Program-made: the position numbers and the translations under genes
Part shown: positions 53,043 through 61,032 of the stretch, piece after piece
Layout: every line of letters begins with the position of its first letter
How positions within the stretch are numbered: the first letter of the stretch is position 1
The notes under the pieces: model-generated
What the model was told of the DNA's origin: nothing
Databases searched by the model: none
The model's input: only the letters and a program-made list of their open reading frames with translations
Source of the DNA: Archangium lipolyticum
GTDB taxonomy: Bacteria; Myxococcota; Myxococcia; Myxococcales; Myxococcaceae
Length of the DNA stretch: 64,000 bases
Reading direction: 5' to 3'
NCBI RefSeq assembly: GCF_024623785.1
Contig: NZ_JANKBZ010000040.1
Location: forward strand, 1 to 64,000

Positions 53043-53759
53043 ATGTCCTCCCAGGCATCACCTTCCTCTCCGTCGGCCGTGCCCCCGCGCGTGCAGCGCG
53101 TGGCCTTTCACGCCGTGGTCTCCGGCCTCACCCCCCTCATCCCCGTTCCCTTCCTCGATGAGTACGCGCTGCGCCGCGTTCGCGAGCAGATGGTGCGCGC
53201 AATCCTCCGCGAGCGCGCCCTCTCCGCGCCGGATCGCACCGTGACGGTGCTCGCCGGCCTCTACCCGCGTCAGGGCAGCCGTCTCCAACAGTTCGCCAGC
53301 AAGGCGGCCCTCTTCTCGCTGCGGCTCGCCTGGCGCAAGGCCTACAGGCGTCTGGCCACCGCCCTGTGGGTGAAGGACTGCGTGGACATGGCCTCCATCT
53401 CCCTGCACCACGGCTATCTGCTTCAGCACGCGCTCGAGCGGGGTGACCTCGACGCGCTCAACCTCGCCACCGAGGACACCGCGCGCCGCGTCCACTCCGC
53501 CATCGACGCCGCCTGCAAGGAGCTGGACGCGCGCCCCGTCAACCAGATCCTGCGCCGCCTCTTCGACGGCAGCCGGCTGCTCGTCGACGAGCTCTCCAAG
53601 GCCCTCGAGAACTGGAACGGCGCTCCCCGCACGCCCAAGCAGGACGAGGACCAGGAAGTGGCCTCGCTCGCCGAGCGCCTCGCCGCCGCCATGTGGGAGG
53701 AGCGCGGCTACTTCCAGTCGCTCGAGTCCCTCTACGTGAAGCACCTCCAGTCCCGCTGA
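53043..53759 (+). CDS. Hypothetical protein
   Basis: About 238 residues, mainly helical. The N-terminal part (FHAVVSGLTPLIPVPFLDEY) is mildly hydrophobic and resembles the short hydrophobic entry of EcsC-like proteins, a weak match. A long amphipathic region (about 140-230) follows. No enzyme motif. The start is placed at ATG 53043; the frame begins at 53019. It is 107 bp after the kinase gene and may be in the same unit. Confidence 0.65.
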   Translation: MSSQASPSSPSAVPPRVQRVAFHAVVSGLTPLIPVPFLDEYALRRVREQMVRAILRERALSAPDRTVTVLAGLYPRQGSRLQQFASKAALFSLRLAWRKAYRRLATALWVKDCVDMASISLHHGYLLQHALERGDLDALNLATEDTARRVHSAIDAACKELDARPVNQILRRLFDGSRLLVDELSKALENWNGAPRTPKQDEDQEVASLAERLAAAMWEERGYFQSLESLYVKHLQSR

Positions 53760-53846
53760 GCACCGCGCATCCGGGCTGTCCCATCCCTCCGGCCAGCGTA
53801 GACTGCGACCCGACACCACGGGTCACCCCACCCTGGAGGATACTTC

Positions 53847-54659
53847 ATGGCCGACCTGTTCGACGCCGTGCGCCGCGGAGACATCGCCACGGTGGAGGCC
53901 CTGTTGGAGAAGAATCCGCGGGCCATCGCCCGGGGAGATACCCTGGGTATGACGGCGCTGATGTGGGCCGCCTGGCGGGGAGATGCGCCCCTGCTCCGCC
54001 TGCTGCTGGCACGCGGCGCGAACCCCTCCGTGAAGGACATCCGGGGCACCACCGCGCTGATGCTGGCGGCCGAGCAGGGCCGCACCGAGGCGGCGCGTGT
54101 CCTCGTGCCCCTGGCGGGGGAGGACGAGCGCGGCGAGGCGCTGCGGCACGCGGCGGGCACCGGCCACATCGAGGTGGCGTGCTTCCTGTTGGACGAGGCG
54201 GGCGCGGCGCTCGAGTACGGCGGCACCGACGGAAAGACACCCCTCACCTGCGCCGTCCTCGGAGGCCACGCCGCGCTGGCCGAGGAGTTGCTGCGCCGGG
54301 GCGCCAACCTGGAGGCGCGCAGCTCCACCGTCCTGCCCCTCGAGGACCGGAACGACTCCGGCTGGCACCCGCTGCACTACGCGGCGGACCGGCGGCACCC
54401 GCTGCTGGTGCAGTTGCTCCTCACGGCCGGGGCCCAGGTGGATCCGCAGACCACCGAGGGCACCACGCCGTTGATGCTGGCGGCCCGGCGGGGAGACGAG
54501 GACTGCCTCCACCTGCTGCTTCGGGCCGGGGCGGATCCCCTCCGCCAGAACGCGCACGCCAGCTCCGCCCTGTCACTGGCGCGCAAGCATGGCAAGCCGG
54601 GCCTCCTTCAGCTCTTCGGGCCCGTGGGCGAGGACCGGCCCGGTGGCGGCCGGAACTGA
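53847..54659 (+). CDS. Ankyrin repeat protein
   Basis: A 270-residue soluble protein of about seven ankyrin repeats, for example DTLGMTALMWAAWRGDAPLL, then GTTALMLAAEQGRTEAARVL and GTTPLMLAARRGDEDCLHLL. The first repeat and the last are cap-like. Ankyrin proteins bind partners; none is known here. The ATG at 53847 has GGAGG upstream. It converges on the copper enzyme gene, 15 bp apart. Confidence 0.92.
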   Translation: MADLFDAVRRGDIATVEALLEKNPRAIARGDTLGMTALMWAAWRGDAPLLRLLLARGANPSVKDIRGTTALMLAAEQGRTEAARVLVPLAGEDERGEALRHAAGTGHIEVACFLLDEAGAALEYGGTDGKTPLTCAVLGGHAALAEELLRRGANLEARSSTVLPLEDRNDSGWHPLHYAADRRHPLLVQLLLTAGAQVDPQTTEGTTPLMLAARRGDEDCLHLLLRAGADPLRQNAHASSALSLARKHGKPGLLQLFGPVGEDRPGGGRN

Positions 54660-54674
54660 GCGCCAGCGCCCGCG

Positions 54675-55988
54675 TCACTGCGTCATGTAGAAGAGCCCGA
54701 GGCACATCTCGTCCCCGGTGCCCTCGCCCCAGTTGACCTCCCGGGCACCCGGAGTGCTGTTGTCCCAGTGGCACTCGAGGTGGATGGAGTCACCCGGGTT
54801 CACCACCTTCGACTGGGTGAGGGCATAGGAGCCCTGCCAGTGGAAATCCCACCGGGGAATGTCGAGCAGGCACTCGCTTCCACCCGCGCCGCGGCGGATC
54901 TCCATCCGCGTGCGCGTGCCCAGCGTGTGCATGTGCAGGGCGACGTTGTGCACGGTGATGGGCTTGCCCTTCTCGAAGACGCCCCCCGTGAGCTGGTCGA
55001 GCACGGACGTCGGGTCCGCTCCCCACGCGTGGACGACGTCCGCCTGGCCCGCGGGGATGTTCATGGTCTTCTTGAGCACCCAATCGATGTTGGCCCAGGG
55101 CTGCACGAAGGCCACCTTGTCCACCGCCGTGTCCACCTTCATGGAGACCGAGGTGCGATCCGGACCGGCCTGCCCACCGTGCAGACCGTGGCCCGTGTTG
55201 TAGTGCACCTGGAGGATGACCTTGGAGCCGGCCGCCACGCGCATGCCAGTGCCCGCCGGGTAGTCCATGCCCAGGCTGCCCGGCGCCCACGAGCCGAGCC
55301 ACGCCATCTGCCCTCCATTCAGGCCCGGTCCGCCGAAGCAGGTGTAGCCCGGCCCCGGCTCGTTGTCGTCGAGCGCCTGGGCCGCGGCCACCTGGTTGGG
55401 CTCGGCCAGGTACGCGATGACGTGGTGGACGATGCTCGCGTTGCCCGGGTTGGCGCGGAAGCCGGTGACGTAGCGCTGGTCGCCGTACGGCCAGTCGATG
55501 AGGAAGCAGCGGTAGTCGTCCGGGCTCTGCTGGGGCGTGTACTCGACCGGCATCGACAGCGTGGCGTCCACGCGTGACAGCCCTCCGCCCGGCTGCGGCC
55601 GGGGATTCCTCGGTGCGTCGGCCGGGTTGCCCTCGGGGCCGCCCTCGTCCGCCCAGCGGGTGATGAGCGCCACCTCCTCGCTGCCCAGCGAGCGGTCATC
55701 CAGGTACTGCGCGCACTCCCTCGACGGAGGCCAGGGCGGCATGTGGCCCGACTGCACCGAGGCCTTGATGGCGTCGCGCTGCGCCTGGGCCTGCGCGTAC
55801 GTCTGGAGCGCGAAGGGCGCGATGCCTCCTTCCACGTGGCAGCTCCCGCACTTCTGTTGAATCAGCGGTCCCACGTTCTTGTGCCACGTGGCCGGTACCG
55901 GCTGGGGCGTGGGGTCCTTCGGCTCATCACACGAAGAGAGGACGGCGGCCGCGACCAGGAGCGCACCAGCTCCAATGACTCGACGCAT
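54675..55988 (-). CDS. Cytochrome c-domain lipoprotein fused to copper type II monooxygenase-like domain
   Basis: About 437 residues. A lipoprotein signal (LVAAAVLSSCDEP, Cys20) is followed by a short haem c region with CGSCH (47-51) and a MPPWPP axial-Met-like segment. A PHM/DBM-like copper domain then follows with HHV (SIVHHVIAY, near 186), QVHYN (near 260), HMH (ALHMHTLG, near 350) and a Met in GDEMCLGLFYM (near 427), the ligands of the CuA and CuB sites in eukaryotic peptidylglycine and dopamine hydroxylases. It probably hydroxylates an organic substrate outside the cytoplasm, fed by haem. The ATG at 55988 has AAGGAGGAG upstream. Confidence 0.85.
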   Translation of the reverse strand: MRRVIGAGALLVAAAVLSSCDEPKDPTPQPVPATWHKNVGPLIQQKCGSCHVEGGIAPFALQTYAQAQAQRDAIKASVQSGHMPPWPPSRECAQYLDDRSLGSEEVALITRWADEGGPEGNPADAPRNPRPQPGGGLSRVDATLSMPVEYTPQQSPDDYRCFLIDWPYGDQRYVTGFRANPGNASIVHHVIAYLAEPNQVAAAQALDDNEPGPGYTCFGGPGLNGGQMAWLGSWAPGSLGMDYPAGTGMRVAAGSKVILQVHYNTGHGLHGGQAGPDRTSVSMKVDTAVDKVAFVQPWANIDWVLKKTMNIPAGQADVVHAWGADPTSVLDQLTGGVFEKGKPITVHNVALHMHTLGTRTRMEIRRGAGGSECLLDIPRWDFHWQGSYALTQSKVVNPGDSIHLECHWDNSTPGAREVNWGEGTGDEMCLGLFYMTQ

Positions 55989-56113
55989 GCGGAGACTCCT
56001 CCTTGGGGGAGCGTGCATTCTCTCCGCGCACGTCCCTCCCAACCCTCCTCATGTGGCGAGAATCACCAGAAGTGGACGACAGCCCGCGAGCCAGTGACGC
56101 GGAGCGAGCACGC

Positions 56114-56641
56114 TCAGTGAAGCAAGCCGCCCGCGCCGCCCTCGCTGGAGCCCGAGCGCCCCTGGATGCGCGACACCGCCTCCTTGAAGCTCGCCATGTA
56201 CCGGCGCAGCCGCGCGTCCATCTCCACCGAGGGGCTGTCGTAGCGCGCCAGGCACAGCGTCACCGCCCGGCCTCGCAGCGGCATCTCGCCCGGGAGCGTC
56301 GTCTCGCGTGCATCACCGAACACCAGCCAGTCCAGCCCCCACAGCGACTCCAGCAACTTGCCGAAGTGCTCCGCCATCTCCTCGCGCAGCGGCTCGGGCA
56401 GCCCGGGCACGTCCCCGTACTCCGCGCAGTCACGCAGGAAGCGCTCCACCACCTCGTCCTCCTCGGGACGCTCCGGCACCTCGTGCGAGAAGGAGAACGC
56501 CATCGCGCCCTCCAGCAGCCGCGCGAGCTCCTCCCCACGCGTCACCAGCGCCAGCCGCGGAGCCTCCTCCTGCCGTGCCGCCCCATCCAGGCGCAGGAAT
56601 GTCTCCCCCGCCATCGTGTCGAGTCTCATCCTGATCGCCAC
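56114..56641 (-). CDS. Hypothetical protein
   Basis: A 175-residue soluble protein with no known family. A beta-rich start (ETFLRLDGAARQEEAPRLAL) leads into charged helices and ends with a Gly/Ser tail. The GTG at 56641 has GGAGG 5 nt upstream. It lies upstream of the copper enzyme gene on the same strand, 125 bp away. Confidence 0.65.
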   Translation of the reverse strand: MAIRMRLDTMAGETFLRLDGAARQEEAPRLALVTRGEELARLLEGAMAFSFSHEVPERPEEDEVVERFLRDCAEYGDVPGLPEPLREEMAEHFGKLLESLWGLDWLVFGDARETTLPGEMPLRGRAVTLCLARYDSPSVEMDARLRRYMASFKEAVSRIQGRSGSSEGGAGGLLH

Positions 56642-57063
56642 GTTCCCCTCCGGAACCCGCGCCCCTCACAGTACAGGGGCTCGCGCCCCGACGGCAGGAT
56701 CATCTCATCCACTCCCCACTCCCGCCCCGGGTCACTGTCCACGAAGGGAGCACCCGCTGTCTCTTTTCAGGACAGTCCTCGGGTGGGCCCATAACCCCTG
56801 GGACTCACTGCGCTTTTGACGGTTTCCAGCCTTCTCACCTCCTCACGGCGTGAGATTGACTGGTGCATCAATGCTCCACTTTCGCGGACGTGACGCGACG
56901 CGTCGTCCTGGGAATTCCAACGCGTGGGGTCTGGCGCGGGCCTTGCTCGGGTGCACGTGAGTCCGGAGGCGGCCCGACGCCCCCTGACTCCCCGAAACAC
57001 CCGCTGCACCTCATACCCCCCATGCCCTGACCGGGGCCTCCCGGCAGGGACACAGGAGTCTCC
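56642..57063. other. Non-coding region upstream of the lipase gene
   Basis: This 422-bp divergent gap holds no supported gene. It contains the palindrome CGACGCGTCG at 56896-56905 and a TTGACT at 56856-56861 without a good -10 at normal spacing. GGAG before ATG 57064 (ACAGGAGTCTCC) serves the lipase gene. The length suggests a regulated lipase promoter. Confidence 0.5.
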
Positions 57064-58173
57064 ATGAAGAAGCTCCACCCGCTCGTGCTGGCGCTCTGCG
57101 CTGGCACCCTCGGACTGGCCCCCGCCGCGCATGCTGGCGCGGCGAAGACCACCTATCCCGTGGTGTTCGCCCACGGCATGGCCGGCTTCGACAACATCCT
57201 CGGCTACGACTACTGGGGCGACGACTACGGCATGTTCGTCGGCGACACCTGCAGCCTCTTCGAGACGCCCTGCAACGAGGACATCGACAGCGGCCAGAAG
57301 AGCTTCGTGGGCCAGGTGCAGCCCTTCCAGACGTCCGAGGCGCGTGGCCTGGACCTGGCCAACGACATCGAGGGCTACATGGCCAGCACGGGCGCCACGC
57401 GCGTGAACCTCATCGGCCACTCGCAGGGCGGCCTGGACGCGCGCAAGGCGGCCAGGGAGCTCTACAACCGCAAGGGCTACACCGTGGTGTCCGTGCTCGT
57501 CAGCGTGTCCTCGCCCCACCGCGGCTCGCCGGTGGCCAAGTACATCCTGGACCTCAAGCCCGGCGTCTCCAGCGTCATCGCCGCCCTGGCGGAGATCTAC
57601 GGTGACATCGTCTACGGCTCCGGCAACGACGGCTACGCCGCCGCCAAGCAGCTCGTCTACAACGACTACAGCTCCACCGACGGGGTGACGACCGGCGCCA
57701 AGGCCTTCAACGTCAACAACCCCATCGACTCGCGCTACGCCTCCCGCTACGTGTCCCTCATCACCGCGCAGAACGGCAGCAGCGTGAACCCCGCGCTCTA
57801 CCTGGTGAGCGAGTTCTTCTACGACATCGACGGCGACGGCTACTGCACGGACGACTGCGACAACGACGGCGCCGCGGGCAAGGGCGACGGCTACGCCAAC
57901 GAGTCCGATGACGACGGCCTGGTGGGCATCAACTCGCAGCAGATGGGCTACCGGCTGAAGTACTCCGAGTCCACCTTCGGCTTCGACTCCGTCACCAACG
58001 ACGCCAACATCCCCTACCTGGGCAACATCAACGCGCCCACCTCGGCGCAGATGACCTCCACCTCGAGTGTCATCAACCAGGACCACCTGGACGTGGTGGG
58101 CGTGGGCCCGGACACCTTCGACGAGCCGGAGTTCTACGCCGCCATCTTCGACTACATCGCCACCTACGACTGA
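57064..58173 (+). CDS. Secreted triacylglycerol lipase (foldase-dependent type)
   Basis: A 369-residue secreted lipase like the Pseudomonas/Burkholderia family I type. A signal peptide ends near AAHAG; then oxyanion YPVVFAHGMAGFDNILGYDYW, nucleophile GHSQGG (Ser120), a family Asp in the calcium region (ESDDDGLVG, near 285) and His in QDHLDVVG (near 338). An Asp/Gly-rich insert (about 253-285, DIDGDGYCTDDCDNDG) resembles calcium loops and is not usual in shorter lipases. It hydrolyses fats outside the cell. The foldase gene follows. Confidence 0.93.
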   Translation: MKKLHPLVLALCAGTLGLAPAAHAGAAKTTYPVVFAHGMAGFDNILGYDYWGDDYGMFVGDTCSLFETPCNEDIDSGQKSFVGQVQPFQTSEARGLDLANDIEGYMASTGATRVNLIGHSQGGLDARKAARELYNRKGYTVVSVLVSVSSPHRGSPVAKYILDLKPGVSSVIAALAEIYGDIVYGSGNDGYAAAKQLVYNDYSSTDGVTTGAKAFNVNNPIDSRYASRYVSLITAQNGSSVNPALYLVSEFFYDIDGDGYCTDDCDNDGAAGKGDGYANESDDDGLVGINSQQMGYRLKYSESTFGFDSVTNDANIPYLGNINAPTSAQMTSTSSVINQDHLDVVGVGPDTFDEPEFYAAIFDYIATYD

Positions 58174-58199
58174 CGCACGACTCCCCCCGGAGGACCCTC

Positions 58200-59330
58200 G
58201 TGCGCGCGAGGGTCTTCCGGGGCCGGCCTCCTCCCCGCTTCCGCCCCCTCCCCCACATGACGTCGCCCATGAACCGACGGAAGGCTCCCCTGCTGCTGGC
58301 AGCCGTGCTGCTCCTCGCCGGCTCCGCCCTGCTCGTCTTCAAGACGCATCCCGAGGAAGGCGCGTCACCGGAAACGGACCCGGCGCGCGCCTCCGCGGCG
58401 ACGGCACCCGGCGCCCAGGCCCTCGCGGCCAGGAACCGGGGCCCCCCCGCCATCGCGGGCGACGCACTGGGGAGCGCCGCGGAGCCGCCGGGCGGGGACC
58501 TGGTCTCGTACCTGCGCTCGCGCTACGGCGCCCGCATCCACGACCCGCATACGCAGATGCGGATGCTGGAGCAGCTCATGCGCCACTTCCAGCAGCTCAA
58601 CCCCACGGGCTGGGAGGCGGACCTGCTGGCCGTCATCAAGCTGGCCTTCCCCGAGCTGTATGACGAGCTGGCCCTGCGGCTGCGCCAGCGGCTCGACTAC
58701 GAGAAGTGGATGAAGGAGCACCGCTCCGAGTTGCAGGACAAGCCCGCCGCCGAGCGCCGCGCCGCCGTCTGGGAGGAGCGCCACCAGCTCTTCGGCAAGG
58801 AGGTGGCGGAGAAGATCTGGGCCGCCGAGCTGCGCAACCAGGCCGTGGCCGACGCGCTCACCACCATCGACGCGCTCCCCAACGCCACCGTCCAGGACCG
58901 GATGGCGAAGTACAAGGAGAGCCTCGCCAAGGCCTACGGTGAGGGGACGCAGGCGTACATGCAGGCGCACCAGCAGGAGCTGATGAACCACTTCCTGGAC
59001 CTGGGCTCGGTGCAGAAGGACCTCGGGGCGATGCCGCCCGACCAGCGCGCGCGGAGCCTGCGCTCCATCCGCGAGGAGATGGGTCTGGACGAGGAAGCGC
59101 TGAAGCGCTGGGACGCGCTCGACCAACAGCGCGACGCCCGCTGGGAGGTGGGCTCGCAGTACATGTCCGAGCGCGAGCTGCTGGCCCAGCAGCACTCGGG
59201 GCCCGAGCTGGAGTCGAGGCTCCAGGAGCTGCGCGCGCGCTACTTCTCCACCGACGCGGAGACCATCGCCCAGGAGGAGGAGAGCGGCTTCTTCCGCTAC
59301 ACCCGCCCCCGGCAGTGGGGCCGCAACTGA
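58200..59330 (+). CDS. Lipase foldase (LifO family)
   Basis: Up to 376 residues of the lipase-specific foldase family. A membrane anchor (LLLAAVLLLAGSALLVF) and an Ala/Pro-rich linker precede a long helical part, with RRAAVWEERHQLFGKEVAEK and repeated acidic/basic helices as in LifO. Foldases hold the lipase during folding in the periplasm before type II export. The GTG at 58200 has GGAGGA 5 nt upstream and is preferred over ATG 58257 or 58269. It starts 26 bp after the lipase stop. Confidence 0.85.
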   Translation: MRARVFRGRPPPRFRPLPHMTSPMNRRKAPLLLAAVLLLAGSALLVFKTHPEEGASPETDPARASAATAPGAQALAARNRGPPAIAGDALGSAAEPPGGDLVSYLRSRYGARIHDPHTQMRMLEQLMRHFQQLNPTGWEADLLAVIKLAFPELYDELALRLRQRLDYEKWMKEHRSELQDKPAAERRAAVWEERHQLFGKEVAEKIWAAELRNQAVADALTTIDALPNATVQDRMAKYKESLAKAYGEGTQAYMQAHQQELMNHFLDLGSVQKDLGAMPPDQRARSLRSIREEMGLDEEALKRWDALDQQRDARWEVGSQYMSERELLAQQHSGPELESRLQELRARYFSTDAETIAQEEESGFFRYTRPRQWGRN

Positions 59331-59430
59331 GAGGAGAGACCCTCCGGGCGCGGTTTTCACCAACTGGTCCGATGGTCGGACCAGTTCGCGTGAAGCGCGC
59401 CCGGCGAGCCGGGGTCGTGCGAGGCGCGGC

Positions 59431-60213
59431 TCAGCGCGCGGTGTAGCCGCCGTCCACGACGAGCTCGGCGCCGGTGACGTAGCGCGAGGCGTCCGAGGCC
59501 AGATAGAGGATGGCCTCGGCGATGTCCTCGGGCTCGCCCATGCGGCCCAGGGGCGAGGCGGCCTCGAGCTTCTTCCAGGCCTCGTCCTCGCTGCCCACCT
59601 GCTGGACGAAGCCATCCCACCAGTCCGCGTTGTGCCAGATGGGCGTGCGCACGCCTCCGGGGAAGACGCAGTTGACGCGGATGCCGTCCGGCGCGCACTC
59701 CATGGCCACCGCCTTGCTCAGCATGCGCACCCCACCCTTGCTGGCCGAGTACGCGCTGGTGCCCGGGCTGCCCACGAGCCCCGACACCGAGGCGACGTTG
59801 ACGATGGAGCCGCCGCGCTGGCCCAGACGCATGGTGCGCACCGCGTACTTGGTGCCCAGGAAGGTGCTGTCCAGGTTCACCGCCATCTGCTCGCGCCACT
59901 CGGCCATGCTCATCTCCGCCACCGAGCGGGAGATGGCGATTCCGGCGTTGTTCACCAGCACGTCCAGCCGGCCGTAGATGTCGAGCGTGCGCGCCATCAC
60001 CATCTGCCAGGTGACCTCGTCCGTCACGTCATGCACGGAGAAGAGGGCCTGGCCACCGGAGGCGCGGATCTCCTGCGCCACCTGCTCGCCCGAGGGAGAG
60101 ATGTCGGTGACGACCACCCGCGCGCCCTCGTGGGCGAACAGCAGCGCGGTGGCACGACCAATACCCGATGCCGCCCCCGTCACGAGGGCCACCTTGTCCT
60201 TCAATCGAGTCAT
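59431..60213 (-). CDS. Short-chain dehydrogenase/reductase
   Basis: About 260 residues of the classical SDR family: VTGAASGIGRATALLFAHEG, VNNAGIA, Ser in VNVASVSG, catalytic YSASKGG and a C-terminal VTGAELVVDGGYTAR. An Asp after beta-2 (VVTDISPSG) favours NAD(H). Substrate unknown. The ATG at 60213 is chosen; the open frame reaches 60264. Confidence 0.9.
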   Translation of the reverse strand: MTRLKDKVALVTGAASGIGRATALLFAHEGARVVVTDISPSGEQVAQEIRASGGQALFSVHDVTDEVTWQMVMARTLDIYGRLDVLVNNAGIAISRSVAEMSMAEWREQMAVNLDSTFLGTKYAVRTMRLGQRGGSIVNVASVSGLVGSPGTSAYSASKGGVRMLSKAVAMECAPDGIRVNCVFPGGVRTPIWHNADWWDGFVQQVGSEDEAWKKLEAASPLGRMGEPEDIAEAILYLASDASRYVTGAELVVDGGYTAR

Positions 60214-60339
60214 TGAGACGGTATGACCCTCCGCCACCAGCGGGGGAAACTGGGGTGGTGCCACCTTACCCGAGTTGCCGAGCTTTCTTTCCCTCGAAAT
60301 GGAGCACCGGGCGATTGCACCCGGAGCGGAACGCGTGGG

Positions 60340-60879
60340 CTACCGGCTCCGAGAGCGGGTCCCCCGGCTCGGGCCGCGCCTTGCGGGGTCCTGCCTCGCG
60401 CCACCCCGCTGCGAGCTCCGCCCCTTCGTCTCGAGCACCGTGCGCGCCGCCGCGCTCCGAGGTGCCCGGCGCTCGCCGAGTGCCGGAGGGGTGCTCCGGG
60501 TCGTCCGGCGCGGCGTGGCGGCCTTCGTCGCCGCCTGCTCGGCCTGCTTCCGGCGATGGCGTGACGGCCCCACCTTCTCGCCCGTCTCCAGGTCCACCGA
60601 TTCGCGCGCGATGAGCTTGTTGAAGTTGCTCCGGTGGCCGTGCGCATGCGCCGAGTACACGAGCGCCAGGTTGCTCTCCTCGAACTTCGCGAAGAACTCC
60701 TCCCAGGAGATGGGCTCCAGTGTCCCCCGTCCCCCATAGCCCGGGAAGTCGATCCGCAGGATGCCCGCCTGGCCCTCGCCCCCCGTTCCCGTCACCATCG
60801 ACGGCCGTCCACAGCGAGCCTCCGCCCATTCGCGGATCTCGTCATGGTCGATCGTCACATGTGAGCTCTTCGTCGGCAT
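60340..60879 (-). CDS. Conserved hypothetical protein with basic tail
   Basis: About 179 residues. The N-terminal 80 form a small compact domain (DHDEIREWAEARCGRPSMVT, then ILRIDFPGYG and ISWEEFFAKFEESNLALVYS), a pattern seen in many bacterial proteins of unknown role, sometimes labelled as glucan branching enzyme without basis. The other 100 residues are Arg/Pro/Ala-rich and disordered. The ATG at 60879 has GGGGGTG upstream. Confidence 0.75.
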   Translation of the reverse strand: MPTKSSHVTIDHDEIREWAEARCGRPSMVTGTGGEGQAGILRIDFPGYGGRGTLEPISWEEFFAKFEESNLALVYSAHAHGHRSNFNKLIARESVDLETGEKVGPSRHRRKQAEQAATKAATPRRTTRSTPPALGERRAPRSAAARTVLETKGRSSQRGGARQDPARRGPSRGTRSRSR

Positions 60880-61032
60880 GGTGCACCCCCTGTGCAGGAC
60901 CGCCACGCCTGTCAGCGGCCTCTACCAGCAAGGGTGCACCTCGCCACCACCGGTAACCACCTCCGGACTCCGCGAGGAGCCCCCTTTTTCCACCACGTCC
61001 GGGACGTTGCCTCGCAGCCCGAGCGGAGGGCC

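Noticed and set aside
56856-56884. TTGACT as -35 of the lipase promoter
   Set aside because: No acceptable -10 sequence at 16-18 bp spacing.
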